Shown here: positions 34,932 to 44,614 of the stretch, piece after piece
Position numbering within the stretch: position 1 is the first letter of the stretch
Layout of the letters: each line of letters opens with the position of its first letter
Source: Rhodospirillales bacterium
GTDB lineage: Bacteria > Pseudomonadota > Alphaproteobacteria > Rhodospirillales > Casp-alpha2
Reading direction: 5' to 3'
Length of the DNA stretch: 64,000 nt
Assembly (NCBI GenBank): GCA_017644185.1
Contig: JAEPMA010000009.1
Coordinates: 62,001 to 126,000 of the forward strand
Made by a program: the position numbers and the translations under genes
Notes under the pieces: model-generated
The model's database searches: none
Told to the model about the DNA's origin: nothing
Seen by the model: only the letters and a program-made list of their open reading frames with translations

Positions 34932-36104
34932 TTACGCCGGCAGCTTGCCCGTATAGCCGTTCCGTTTCAAATGAGCGATCATCGCCGGCGACAGGATACC
35001 GCGCCCATGCGCCAGCTGGTGCAGGTTCATGTCCCCACCCCAATTGACCTCGATCGCGACCGGTCCCCGGTTCGTCAACGCGATATCCCATGACTGGGTC
35101 CGAAGGCCGGGTAACGCCATCGCGGCGCGGCGGCACATCTCGCTCGCCGCGTGCCATTCAGGCAGCTTAAACCCAATCAGTTCGGTTTCCGTCACCGGAT
35201 GGTGCGTGAGCTCTCTGAGTGCCGGTCCCGTGCCCGTCACGACGCGTGTGATCTGGCCCGTTTCCTTATCCAGCGCGCCCAGCATGTTGCCGTCGCGCCA
35301 ATAGTTATCGGCAATATTCCCGTCTGTCGGAATCTTCATCACCGCGCTTTCGATCACCGGGCCGTCTTCACCCAATAAAACCAGGAAGCGCACCGTCCCC
35401 ACGGTGCCGCCCATCGCCTCCTGCAGGTCCGGATGCGGGTTGATGGTGCGCTGTAAGATATACCCCTCCCCGCTCATTTTCTGCATGTAGGCGGCGATCT
35501 CTTTTACCGGGACCTGACCGGCGCCGCGCACGTGCGCCCAGCTGTTGCCGCCATCCGTCATCGCCAACGCACCGACGCTGTACATCCCATCGATGGGCTT
35601 GGCGAAGATCGGGTAGCTGCCCGGCAGCTCGAGCAACGCTTCCAACGCTTCGATGCGGGTGATCAATTGCGGGTGATCGCGTTTACCCGTCGGGTCGAAC
35701 ACCGCCACAGTATGCGGTACCGGCACACCGGCGCCGTGCATGACGGTTAGAAAGTGCAGTTTGTCGAGCGCGGCCGCGAACCATTTCGGATCGCAGCACT
35801 GAATGTGCATTTTCGCCTGGGCGGCCTTACCCACGAACCGCTGGGTCGCATCGGCGCCCCGCTCACCTGCATAAAGGCCGTAATAAAAATACTCGCTCGC
35901 CGACAGTTTTCCGGGTCCGTTCAGGCAGCCCCAGAAATCCCTCAGCCACGACGTCCCGGACCCGGTTTCGCGGGTCGCGTGCCTGATGGCTTCGGTAAGG
36001 GGCAGCTCCGGGGGCCGGTCGAGCTCGGCGCGGCGGGCCAGATCGTGGTCGGCATCGAATGAGAAGGGCTGGACGTCTTCTTCGGACGCGTTTTGGTCAA
36101 GCAT
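34932..36104 (-). CDS. ATP-grasp protein (sugar-transfer-associated type)
   Basis: The 390-residue protein starts at ATG 36104 with GGAGA six bases upstream. Residues about 110-380 form an ATP-grasp fold: LPGSYPIFAKPIDGMYSVGA (nucleotide Lys), GEGYILQRTI, and the metal strand GPVAIEVNWGGDMNLHQLAHGRGI. This pattern resembles the sugar-transfer-associated ATP-grasp group (PF14397-like). It should ligate a carboxylate to a nucleophile, but no substrate can be named. It is convergent with ectR, four bases apart, and not obviously linked to either neighbour operon. Confidence 0.72.
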   Translation of the reverse strand: MLDQNASEEDVQPFSFDADHDLARRAELDRPPELPLTEAIRHATRETGSGTSWLRDFWGCLNGPGKLSASEYFYYGLYAGERGADATQRFVGKAAQAKMHIQCCDPKWFAAALDKLHFLTVMHGAGVPVPHTVAVFDPTGKRDHPQLITRIEALEALLELPGSYPIFAKPIDGMYSVGALAMTDGGNSWAHVRGAGQVPVKEIAAYMQKMSGEGYILQRTINPHPDLQEAMGGTVGTVRFLVLLGEDGPVIESAVMKIPTDGNIADNYWRDGNMLGALDKETGQITRVVTGTGPALRELTHHPVTETELIGFKLPEWHAASEMCRRAAMALPGLRTQSWDIALTNRGPVAIEVNWGGDMNLHQLAHGRGILSPAMIAHLKRNGYTGKLPA

Positions 36105-36248
36105 GCAGGTCTCCATCACGACTTAACACCACCTGAGGGGAAGTGTAAGCGCAATGGAGCCCCGGGCCTGTGTCCTAGGTCACATCACAGAACCTAATTT
36201 TTTTAACGCACAGAGCGACTTAGATCTAATAGCCGCTATTTATGCGGG

Positions 36249-37124
36249 TTATTTGAAGGCCTCGTTCAAAGCATCGCCGACATGCACCGGGGTCGACAAC
36301 ACGTTGACGCCCGCCGCTTCGAGTGCGGTCTTCTTGGACGCGTACGTGCCCTTGTCGCCCATCACGATGGCGCCGGCATGGCCCATCTTCTTACCCGGCG
36401 GCGCGGCGCCCCCGGCGATGAAGGCGATCACGGGCTTCTTCATGGTTTTCGCGTATTCGGCCGCGTCCTCTTCCATGGCGCCGCCGATCTCACCCACCAT
36501 GACGACCGCTTCGGTGCCCGGGAAGTTATCGAGCGCTTCCAGCGCATCGCGGGTCGTCGTCCCGATCACCGGGTCGCCGCCGATGCCGACGAACGCGGTC
36601 TGGCCGTATCCCGCCGTGACGATGTTCTGACACATGAGCGTCCCCAGAGAACCGGAACGCGAGAGAACCCCGACCGTGCCCTTTTTGAAGATGCGCTCGT
36701 TGAACGCCGGCATGAAGCCCATGAACGTTTCACCCACCGTGACGCCGCCCGCGGTGTTGGGGCCGACGACGCGGGTGCCCGCCTCTTTCGCCGCCGCCAT
36801 CACATACATCACGTCGTGGACCGGCACATGCTCGGTGAGGCACAGGATCATCTTGGCCCCACCCTCGATCGCGTCCAACGCCGCCGCCTTAACCCCCAAG
36901 GGCGGGATGAACAAGAGGGTTGCGTCGAAACCGGTGTCTTTCTGGGCGTCGACGGCGGACGCATGCACCGGCACACCGCAGTGTTCGGTGCCGGCCTTTT
37001 TCGGGTTCACACCACCGACCACGGTGGCGCCGTATTCCTGCATGCGTTCGGTCCAGAAGGTGCCCTGCTTGCCGGTGATCCCCTGAACAAGGATGCGTGT
37101 CTCTTTACGTGGGATAATCATCAT
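36249..37124 (-). CDS. ADP-forming acyl-CoA ligase alpha subunit (SucD-like; probable sulfoacetate-CoA ligase)
   Basis: The 291-residue protein has the CoA-binding Rossmann start ILVQGITGKQGTFWTERM and the phospho-histidine segment KKMGHAGAIVMGDKGT. This is the succinyl-CoA synthetase alpha fold. It overlaps the beta gene by four bases (ATGA). Pairing with an acylating aldehyde dehydrogenase instead of TCA-cycle genes argues against the housekeeping enzyme. Sulfoacetyl-CoA ligase (SauD type) is the best guess; malate-CoA ligase is less likely, since no malyl-CoA lyase is present. Confidence 0.78.
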   Translation of the reverse strand: MMIIPRKETRILVQGITGKQGTFWTERMQEYGATVVGGVNPKKAGTEHCGVPVHASAVDAQKDTGFDATLLFIPPLGVKAAALDAIEGGAKMILCLTEHVPVHDVMYVMAAAKEAGTRVVGPNTAGGVTVGETFMGFMPAFNERIFKKGTVGVLSRSGSLGTLMCQNIVTAGYGQTAFVGIGGDPVIGTTTRDALEALDNFPGTEAVVMVGEIGGAMEEDAAEYAKTMKKPVIAFIAGGAAPPGKKMGHAGAIVMGDKGTYASKKTALEAAGVNVLSTPVHVGDALNEAFK

Positions 37125-38254
37125 GCACCCCCTTTCGCGGCGTCGACGGCGGCCTTGCAGGCCGCGCTCATGTTGGGGAGCGGGTCCATATTCAGCTTAT
37201 CCTTCAACATCCGGATCGCCTCTTCGTCGCCGGTGCCGGCGATGGAAAAGAAGACGGGGATGTCGGGCTTGAGTTCCTCCCAAGCACCGAGGAGCCCTTC
37301 CATCATCACGTCGCAGCGCGCGAACGCGCCGCAGAAATTGACGACCAGGCTTTTGATGCCGGGTTTGGCGAGCACCATTTCAAGCGCGAACCTGGCCTTG
37401 GTATAGGCTTCGCCCCCGATCTCGCAGAAATTGGCGGGCGCGCCGCCGTGGTGGCGGACGACGTCCATGGTGGTCATGGTGAGCCCGGCACCGTTGGCCA
37501 GCACGCAAACATCGCCGTCCAGTTCGATGTATTTGATCCCCGCGCTCTCTCCACGCGCTTCGAGCTCGGTCAATTTCTCCGGCGCGCCGTTCTTGGCCAG
37601 CTCTTCCTGGCGCTTGATGGCGCTGTCGTCGAGGGTGAACTTGCAATCCAGCGCCACGACGGAGCCGTCGCCGGTAACAATGAGGGGGTTGATCTCGAGC
37701 AGTTCGGCGTCATTCACCATATAGGCGTCATAGAGCTTCACCAGCGTATCGGCGACACCCGCCTCGGCGCCTTCCAGATCGACACCCGACAGTAATGTGT
37801 TCGCGTCTTCGAGGCTGAAGCCTTTTCGGATATCGACCGCGTGCGTCTTCAGCTTTTCGGGGGTTTCGGCGGCGATCTCCTCGATATCCATGCCGCCCTC
37901 GGTCGAGAACATGACCATCGGCCCCTTCGAAACCGGGTCGTTTAGGACGGCCGCATAATATTCGCGGCGAATGTCGGATTTCTCCTCGATCAACACCTTC
38001 TCGACGGTGTGAATGCCGATGGTCATCCCCAGGATCGCTTCGGCGTGGGCTTTCGCCTCGTCGGGCGTGTCGGCAAGCTTGATACCGCCCGCCTTACCCC
38101 GCTTGCCCGTCGGGACCTGCGCCTTGACGACGCAGCCGCCGAGTTTCGCTGCCGCTTCCCCCGCCGCATCGGCGTGATAGACCAGAATGCTTTGAGGCAC
38201 CTTGATCCCGCTCTGCGCCAACAGCGGCTTCGCCGCGTATTCTTCGAAGTTCAT
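37121..38254 (-). CDS. ADP-forming acyl-CoA ligase beta subunit (SucC-like; probable sulfoacetate-CoA ligase)
   Basis: The 377-residue ATP-grasp subunit starts at ATG 38254 after AAGGGA; the frame reads upstream only into a repeat. GKRGKAGGIKL, EEKSDIRREYY, STEGGMDIEEIA and ANGAGLTMTTMDVV are succinyl-CoA synthetase beta motifs. The normally conserved PANFLDVGGG reads PANFCEIGGE, a change at the substrate/phosphate site that sets it apart from the housekeeping enzyme. It joins CoA to a carboxylate at the expense of ATP, or runs in reverse. It is third-to-last in the sulfonate group, after a repeat. Confidence 0.78.
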   Translation of the reverse strand: MNFEEYAAKPLLAQSGIKVPQSILVYHADAAGEAAAKLGGCVVKAQVPTGKRGKAGGIKLADTPDEAKAHAEAILGMTIGIHTVEKVLIEEKSDIRREYYAAVLNDPVSKGPMVMFSTEGGMDIEEIAAETPEKLKTHAVDIRKGFSLEDANTLLSGVDLEGAEAGVADTLVKLYDAYMVNDAELLEINPLIVTGDGSVVALDCKFTLDDSAIKRQEELAKNGAPEKLTELEARGESAGIKYIELDGDVCVLANGAGLTMTTMDVVRHHGGAPANFCEIGGEAYTKARFALEMVLAKPGIKSLVVNFCGAFARCDVMMEGLLGAWEELKPDIPVFFSIAGTGDEEAIRMLKDKLNMDPLPNMSAACKAAVDAAKGGA

Positions 38255-38290
38255 TCGGATGTTTCCCTTGGTGGTCCTTGATTTCATCTC

Positions 38291-38350
38291 GTCATCCCCG
38301 CGAAAGCGGGGACCCATATTCGACGAGATCCCCGCCTGCGCGGGGATGAC
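38291..38350. repeat. Paired inverted REP-like units inside the sulfonate operon
   Basis: GTCATCCCCGC-GAAA-GCGGGGACC and GATCCCCGCC-TGC-GCGGGGATGAC sit between the aldehyde dehydrogenase and the CoA-ligase beta gene, on the same transcript direction. They may stabilise or partially terminate the operon message. Confidence 0.7.
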
Positions 38351-38369
38351 GCTCAGGCAAGCCTTCGCG

Positions 38370-39800
38370 TCACTTCCCGAATTTTTCCCAGTAGCTGCCG
38401 AACAGCTCTTCTTCGGAGGGTTTGTCTTCGGGGATTGTTTTCACGAGATGCGTGATGTTGATGAAGTGGGTGTAGTTGAGGTTGTCGGAGATCGAGTTCC
38501 CGGCCCACGTCCCCCCACCCATCGAGAGCGTGAAGTTCAGGCCGTTGTTGTAGCCGCCGCCATTACCAAACGTGTGCGCCTGGTTGACGAGAACGCGGAC
38601 CACGTCGATCTCTTCGGCGAGGCGCGTCGCGTGCGCGGCCTCTTTCGTGTGGATCCCCACCGAGTGCCCCTTCCCGCAGACATCGAGAATAACGTTCAAC
38701 TGACGGACCACGTCGTCCATGTCCTTGGCGCGGTAAACCGTCAGCACGAGGGACAGTTTCTCGTCGATGAACGGGCTTTCCGGGTTGGTGTCGCCCTCTT
38801 CCACCATAAAGAACTTGTTGCCCTTGGCCTGATCGCCCAGACCGAACACGTCGGCCAGCACGTCGGCGTCCTTGGCGATGACATGACGGTTGAGGTGCCC
38901 GTCGACCCACAGATTGTCTTCGACCTTCTGTTTTTCTTCGGCCGTGCAGAGATAACCGCCGGCGCGCTTCAAAGCTTCCATCGCTTCGTCATAAACGCTG
39001 TCGAGGATGATCACCGAGTTCTCGGACGAACAAGACGTCGCGTTGTCGAAGATCTTCGACATGGTGATCTTTTCCGCCGCGTCGTCGAAATCCGCACTCT
39101 CGTCGATGACGACGGGGACGTTGCCCGCCCCCACCCCGATCGCCGGGGTGCCCGACGAATAGGCGCGCTTCACGTTGTTTTGGGAACCGGTCACGATCAC
39201 CAGGTCGCACTGGTTCATCAGTTCCTGGGTCAGCTGCTTGTTGACCGGCGCCGGAAGAACCTGAACCAAGTCCGCGGGAAGGCCGATCTTTTCCAGTTCG
39301 GCGCGCATGTAGTTGACGGTCTTGGTCGTCGTGCCCAGACCCGCGGGCGACGGCGCGATGATCACCGCGTTGCGGCCCTTGATCGCGAACATCGCTTTGT
39401 TGACGGGGGTCGCGGCGGGGTTCGTCGACGGCGTTACCGCACCGACGACACCGACCGGCTTCGCGTATTTGACGAGACCCTTTTCGGGAATTTCCTCGAT
39501 CACACCGACCGACTTCACCCGCGACAGATCGCGCAAGCACCCGAACGTCTTGCGGGTGTTCTTGATGATCTTGCTTTCGACATTCCCAAGACCGGTATCT
39601 TCGACCGCAAGCTCCGCCAGCTCGCGGGCGCGGCCCGGCTCGTAGATTGCCCAGGCGAGCGCCGTCACCGCTTCATCCACGCGCGCCTGATCGGCATTGG
39701 CGAACTGGGCCATGGCGGCGCGCCCCTTGGCGATCAGTCCACGGATGATTTCCTTTTCGGGGCCTTGGTCAGGCGCTTTGGCGGCAGCTTGGGTGCTCAT
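38370..39800 (-). CDS. sauS: Acylating sulfoacetaldehyde dehydrogenase
   Basis: The 476-residue aldehyde dehydrogenase of the CoA-acylating branch has the catalytic Cys in the TSCSSENSVI stretch and the cofactor loop in GVGAGNVPVVIDESAD. KYAKPVGVVGAVTPSTNPAATPVNK is typical of acylating enzymes. The overall pattern is that of SauS-like proteins that interconvert sulfoacetaldehyde and sulfoacetyl-CoA with NAD(P). AGGAAACG precedes the ATG. It is followed by the CoA-ligase pair on the same strand, which could activate sulfoacetate. No sulfoacetaldehyde acetyltransferase (xsc) or sulfonate transporter is in the window. Confidence 0.8.
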   Translation of the reverse strand: MSTQAAAKAPDQGPEKEIIRGLIAKGRAAMAQFANADQARVDEAVTALAWAIYEPGRARELAELAVEDTGLGNVESKIIKNTRKTFGCLRDLSRVKSVGVIEEIPEKGLVKYAKPVGVVGAVTPSTNPAATPVNKAMFAIKGRNAVIIAPSPAGLGTTTKTVNYMRAELEKIGLPADLVQVLPAPVNKQLTQELMNQCDLVIVTGSQNNVKRAYSSGTPAIGVGAGNVPVVIDESADFDDAAEKITMSKIFDNATSCSSENSVIILDSVYDEAMEALKRAGGYLCTAEEKQKVEDNLWVDGHLNRHVIAKDADVLADVFGLGDQAKGNKFFMVEEGDTNPESPFIDEKLSLVLTVYRAKDMDDVVRQLNVILDVCGKGHSVGIHTKEAAHATRLAEEIDVVRVLVNQAHTFGNGGGYNNGLNFTLSMGGGTWAGNSISDNLNYTHFINITHLVKTIPEDKPSEEELFGSYWEKFGK

Positions 39801-39856
39801 GACGTTTCCTCACGTTTGCTTTGGGCATGATTTTTCTGGAACCGAATTGAGTATAG

Positions 39857-39884
39857 ATCATACCCAGCGGAACGAGAAAATCAA
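39857..39884 (-). promoter_or_regulatory. Promoter of the sauS operon
   Basis: On the minus strand TTGATT (39884-39879), a 16-bp spacer and TATGAT (39862-39857). The leader to the sauS ATG is about 50 bases. A short inverted repeat CCCA-AAAAA-TGGG at 39905-39917 lies upstream and could be a regulator site. Confidence 0.55.
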
Positions 39885-39928
39885 CAGATAATGAGATTTA
39901 TCGTCCCAAAAAATGGGATAGTGACACT

Positions 39929-40873
39929 TTAGGCGCCGATAATCGGATGCGCGGGCCGAAAAGCGGCTGAAAGCAAGGTCAATCCAACGAAAAGAATCAG
40001 CAAACCGCCGGCCAAAGCCGCCAGATCGGCCGCCCACCCGGCCTTCGATCCTTCCATCCACGAAAGCCTCGAGACCACATTCCGCGCTGTCACCGCGAAC
40101 GCTGCCAACATCGAGACGGCGAGCGCGGTGCCCGCCGACATGGCCAGCACGGCAGCGATGCCGGCCCACGAAAGACCGGCGACGCGCGCGAACACGAGTA
40201 CGATCACCGCCCCGCTGCAGGGGCGGATACCGACCGATACGATCACCCCCAACGCGGACTTAAGATCACGCACCTGGGCCGCATCGTTTGCCGTCGGCAT
40301 GTGCGCGTGGCCGCACCCATGATCGTGGGTGTGATCGTGATGATGATGGCCGTGCCCGCCCGACATACGATTTTTCAGACTTCGCGCCGCCCGCAACAGC
40401 AGATACCCGCCCAACAGCGCCACCAACGCGAAGCTGGCCCGCTCGCTCCATAACACGGCGCCCTGCGCATCGCGCGGGACCCAGCCGGCGAGCGCCACCA
40501 GCCCATAGACAATCACGACGGCCACAAGCCCCTGCATGAACGCGGCACCGGCCGCGAGCCACATGCCGATACGGATCGTTTGTTTGTGGGACAACAGATA
40601 GCTGCTGACCACCGCTTTGCCGTGTCCGGGCCCGGCGGCGTGGAATAGTCCGTAAAGAAAGCTCGCGGCGATCAGCGGCCAGACCAGCCTCCAATCACCA
40701 CCCGCCGCCGCCAGATCGCGGAGATATCCGGTGAGTTCACGATGAAAGGCACGTTGCTCGTTGATGACCCAGACCGTGAAGCGGTCGACCCATCCGATAT
40801 CGCCCGAAGCCGCCCACGCGGCCACCGGTATCGCAATCACCATAATTGCCGCGAGAACGCCGATCAGCCGCAT
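39929..40873 (-). CDS. zevB: ZevB-like metal transport permease (NicO/RcnA superfamily)
   Basis: The 314-residue protein has a signal-like first helix and about six membrane helices. GLFHAAGPGHGKAVV carries the family's metal-binding His motif, and SVGIRPCSGAVIVLVFA the second conserved segment. A cytoplasmic or periplasmic loop is very His-rich (HGHHHHDHTHDHGCGHAH). NicO members move Ni2+ or Co2+, but ZevB with a DUF1007 partner was linked to zinc use in Haemophilus. Placement last in znuC-znuB-zur-zevA-zevB supports zinc. It overlaps zevA by ten bases. Confidence 0.8.
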   Translation of the reverse strand: MRLIGVLAAIMVIAIPVAAWAASGDIGWVDRFTVWVINEQRAFHRELTGYLRDLAAAGGDWRLVWPLIAASFLYGLFHAAGPGHGKAVVSSYLLSHKQTIRIGMWLAAGAAFMQGLVAVVIVYGLVALAGWVPRDAQGAVLWSERASFALVALLGGYLLLRAARSLKNRMSGGHGHHHHDHTHDHGCGHAHMPTANDAAQVRDLKSALGVIVSVGIRPCSGAVIVLVFARVAGLSWAGIAAVLAMSAGTALAVSMLAAFAVTARNVVSRLSWMEGSKAGWAADLAALAGGLLILFVGLTLLSAAFRPAHPIIGA

Positions 40874-41508
40874 GTCACGTAGACGGTCTCGGCAAAGAAT
40901 AACCCCAGCGTATCGCCGGCCGATTGGGTCCGATCGAGCGATGCCGCAAGGGCCACCTGTTCTGGGTTCGGGTTGGGTTGTCTGATCTCTGCCTTGCAGT
41001 TCTTCGGTGCGGCGTCGAGGGTCACGGCGTCTTCGGCCTCGGCATGCACCATCTCGATGTAATAGGTCGGATCGAAGATCGCGTAACGGAACGGCAGATC
41101 ATTCGCCGTCACCGGCTCGGCGAGCGGCAATACGAACGACATCTGCAGCCGGTTTCCCGAGACACCGGTCGCCAAATCGCTCGGCTCACCGGTCTCGATC
41201 CGAACATCGCCCGACCACGCACGCGAGAAATAATCGTAATCCTTGAGGTTCTTCATGTTCTCGGCGAGCACCTCTTCGAGCGCCGCCTGATCGGGTTTGC
41301 CGTCCTTGTTCATATCGGCACCGGAGATCACGAAAGCCGAGTAATAGTCGTCGAACAGCCAATACTGATGAAGCGCCTGGACCCGCCCTTCGTCGTCGAA
41401 CAGAACCTGAACCTTTACGTCCGCCCAGACGTGGGGATGCGCCATCACGGGTTTGGAATCGACCGCCGCGATAACGATAAGACACGCCAGTGCGGCTATC
41501 CTGATCAT
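40864..41508 (-). CDS. zevA: ZevA-like DUF1007 periplasmic protein
   Basis: The 214-residue exported protein has a signal peptide (1 to about 23, ending PVMA) and a mature N-terminus HPHVWADVKVQVLFDDEGRV, the DUF1007 hallmark with His residues at the very start that could bind metal. It is the usual partner of the NicO-type permease ZevB. Its ATG overlaps the zur stop (ATGA), so expression is tied to the zinc operon. A zinc-delivery role is inferred from ZevAB and from this placement. Confidence 0.82.
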   Translation of the reverse strand: MIRIAALACLIVIAAVDSKPVMAHPHVWADVKVQVLFDDEGRVQALHQYWLFDDYYSAFVISGADMNKDGKPDQAALEEVLAENMKNLKDYDYFSRAWSGDVRIETGEPSDLATGVSGNRLQMSFVLPLAEPVTANDLPFRYAIFDPTYYIEMVHAEAEDAVTLDAAPKNCKAEIRQPNPNPEQVALAASLDRTQSAGDTLGLFFAETVYVTCG

Positions 41509-41936
41509 TTCGCGCGCGCGCCCTGACGTTCCTGGCAGGGGGCGCAGTGGCCCCTGAGTTCGACCACCGTGCGCTCCGTCACAAAACCGCTGTCACCGGT
41601 GATTGCGCCGATGGTCTTGGCCGCTTTGGGGACGGGAATCTCGGAAACGTCGCCGCAATCGTCGCAGATCGCGAAGGCGACGGCTTCCGAATGGCCATGA
41701 TCGTGATCTTTCTGGTGACTGTGCGCGCAGGCGATGAAGGCATTCATGCTCTCGATCCTGTGCACGTGGCCCGTCTCCATCAACCGCTCCAGCGCCCGGT
41801 AAACCTGAACCGGGGCGCGGATACCGCTTTCCCGGACGTCGTCGAGGATGTCGTAGGCAGTCATCGCGCGGCCGGATTTCTCGAGGGCTTCGAGCACGCT
41901 GGCCTGGTTCGTCGTCAGTTTCGGTGTTTCGATCAT
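41505..41936 (-). CDS. zur: Zur, Fur-family zinc uptake repressor
   Basis: The 143-residue protein starts at ATG 41936, overlapping the znuB stop. The N-terminal winged helix includes TAYDILDDVRESGIRAPVQVYRALERL. The C-terminal metal-binding part has HSHQKDHDHGHSEAVAFAICDDCGDV and a second Cys pair in HCAPCQ, giving the structural Zn site and a His-rich regulatory site. It should repress znuA and znuCB-zur-zevAB through the box at 43571 when zinc is sufficient. Confidence 0.9.
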   Translation of the reverse strand: MIETPKLTTNQASVLEALEKSGRAMTAYDILDDVRESGIRAPVQVYRALERLMETGHVHRIESMNAFIACAHSHQKDHDHGHSEAVAFAICDDCGDVSEIPVPKAAKTIGAITGDSGFVTERTVVELRGHCAPCQERQGARAK

Positions 41937-42740
41937 CGAATATTCCCCACACGTGCCGGGCCTCGCTTGAGCCCGGTCGGAATGAGACTCAACAGGAAAA
42001 TAAGCGCAGCCGCACAAACGATGCTGGGACCGGACGGCGTATCGAAAGCGAGCGAACCACTAAGCCCGGCGACTACCGCCACGACACCCGACACCGCCGC
42101 GAACAGTGCCATCATCTCTGGACCACGGGCGAACCTTCTTGCCGTTGCCGCGGGGATGATCAGCAGCGAGGTGATCAGCAGAATGCCGACGACCTTCATC
42201 GCGATCGCGATCACCGCCGCCATCAAAAGCATGAAGGTGATCCGCGCGCGTTCGGGGTGCAATCCTTCCGCCGCCGCGAGTTCGACACTGACGGTGCCCG
42301 CCAGCAGCGGCCGCCAGATCATGACCAGAATACCCAGGACCACCGCCCCACCTCCGTAGATCAGGATGATGTCCGCCCATGACACCGCCAGAATATCCCC
42401 GAACAGGAACGCCATCAGATCGATCCGGAGCCACGTCATCATCGCGACGATGACGATCCCCAACGCCAACGTCGAATGGGACAGGATTCCCAACAACGCA
42501 TCGGAAGAAAGCGGTGCGCGCCGCTGTAAAACGATCAGGGCCAATGCGCCCAACGCCGCGATCAGGAACACCGAGCCCGTGATAGAAACATCCATCAATA
42601 CCGCGAGGGCAACCCCCAGCAACGCCGAATGCGCCATCGTATCGCCGAAGTACGCCATCCTGCGCCAGACGATGAAGCACCCGAGCGGCCCGGCGATGAT
42701 CGCCACGCCAACCCCCGCCAGCAAGGCGCGGATCAGAAAT

Positions 42741-42754
<14 letters not shown>
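41933..42754 (-). CDS. znuB: ZnuB zinc ABC transporter permease
   Basis: The 273-residue permease has eight or nine membrane helices. The start is ATG 42754, seven bases after GGAG and inside the end of znuC. LGCFIVWRRMAYFGDTMAHSALLGVALA and the later LLITSLLIIPAATARRFAR are typical of the ABC-3 (ZnuB/TroC) family. It pairs with ZnuC (ATPase) and ZnuA (binding protein). Confidence 0.94.
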
Positions 42755-43568
<814 letters not shown>

Positions 43569-43570
43569 GA

Positions 43571-43585
43571 TGTTATATTATTACA
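43571..43585. promoter_or_regulatory. Zur box between znuC and znuA
   Basis: TGTTATA-T-TATTACA is a palindrome with six of seven paired positions, matching the TGTTATA/TATAACA type of proteobacterial Zur site. It covers the znuA -10 and lies three bases from the znuC start, so one bound Zur dimer would shut both promoters. Confidence 0.78.
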
Positions 43586-43621
43586 AAATCACTGATCCGA
43601 CACAACATCGAATACAAGCTT

Positions 43622-44614
43622 ATGGTAATGCATAAACTGCATGCGGCTCTTTTCTGCGCCGCCGCCCTCGCCCTCGGGTTGCTGGCCTCCCCCACAAAGG
43701 CCGAACCGCTCCGGGTCGTTGTCTCTATCAAGCCGTTACATTCCCTGGTTTCGATGGTGTTGGACGGGATCGCCGAGCCCTATCTCATCGTAAAGGGCGC
43801 CAGCTCGCCGCATGGCCATGCCCTCAGACCGTCCGACGCCAAGGCGCTCGCCGACGCCCACGCGGTGTTCTGGATCGGTCCTAACCTAGAGACATTCATG
43901 GTCAAACCCCTGGAGAGTTTGCCGGTCTCCGCCCGCGTCGTCGCCCTGATGGACCGAGGCGCCCACTCCGGGCATGTTCATTCGGGGGTTAAGGACGCTG
44001 CCAACAAAGGGACGGACGCCCACACACACGAATACAAAGATAGTACAGATCGAGCTCATGAGCATGGGCACGAGCATGAGCATGAGCATGGGGACGTCGA
44101 CCCGCACATTTGGCTGTCCCCGCAGCACGCGGTCGAAATCATCGAGCACGTAGCGGCGACGGTGAGCGATATCGTGCCGGCCGCCGCAGACCGGGTTTCG
44201 GCCAACCGTGATCGGGCCATCGAAGAACTGATCGACGTCGATGCCGAAGTCCGCCGCCTGATAAAGCCGATGCACGACGAATACCTGGTAACGCTGCATG
44301 AAGCCTATACCCACTTCACCAATCATTACGGCTTGAGGGATTTCATCGCACTGTCGGTCACGCCCGAACACAAACCGACACCCGGGCGTATCAGCGAAGT
44401 GCGCCGAATGATCAACGAATACTTCGTGCGGTGCGTGTTCGCCGAGCCGCAATTTCCGGACACGTACGTCCGCCTTCTGACCGAAGGGACCAGGGCCCAA
44501 GCGGATGTCATCGATCCCTTAGGTGCCCGGCTTCGACCCGGTCCGGATCTCTACCCTCAATTGATACGGCTTATGGGGTTCGCAATCAGGGGGTGTTACG
44601 AAGAGACGTCATAA
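43622..44614 (+). CDS. znuA: ZnuA zinc-binding periplasmic protein
   Basis: The 330-residue protein has a signal peptide (to about residue 28, ending TKA) and the cluster 9 binding-protein fold. Zn ligands are expected in GASSPHGHALRPS, DPHIWLSP and HEAYTHFTNHYG. A His/Glu-rich loop (HEHGHEHEHEHGD) of variable kind lies in the middle, typical of ZnuA. It captures Zn2+ for ZnuBC. The ATG at 43622 is used; ATG 43628 is possible. Its end overlaps the convergent GFA gene by six bases. Confidence 0.94.
   Translation: MVMHKLHAALFCAAALALGLLASPTKAEPLRVVVSIKPLHSLVSMVLDGIAEPYLIVKGASSPHGHALRPSDAKALADAHAVFWIGPNLETFMVKPLESLPVSARVVALMDRGAHSGHVHSGVKDAANKGTDAHTHEYKDSTDRAHEHGHEHEHEHGDVDPHIWLSPQHAVEIIEHVAATVSDIVPAAADRVSANRDRAIEELIDVDAEVRRLIKPMHDEYLVTLHEAYTHFTNHYGLRDFIALSVTPEHKPTPGRISEVRRMINEYFVRCVFAEPQFPDTYVRLLTEGTRAQADVIDPLGARLRPGPDLYPQLIRLMGFAIRGCYEETS

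Noticed and set aside
36249-38254. Housekeeping succinyl-CoA synthetase of the TCA cycle
   Set aside because: Not excluded by fold, but no TCA-cycle gene is adjacent, the partner is an acylating sulfoacetaldehyde-type dehydrogenase, and a conserved substrate-site motif differs; a genome-wide check for a second sucCD would settle it.
38202-39830. A 542-codon open frame antisense to the aldehyde dehydrogenase gene
   Set aside because: Composition (Val/Arg/His-rich) is typical of antisense shadows and it starts inside a repeat; the sense gene has clear motifs, promoter and ribosome site.
39929-41508. Nickel/cobalt exporter or importer
   Set aside because: The NicO fold would allow this, but the genes are fused by overlaps to zur and znuCB under a Zur box, so zinc is favoured.
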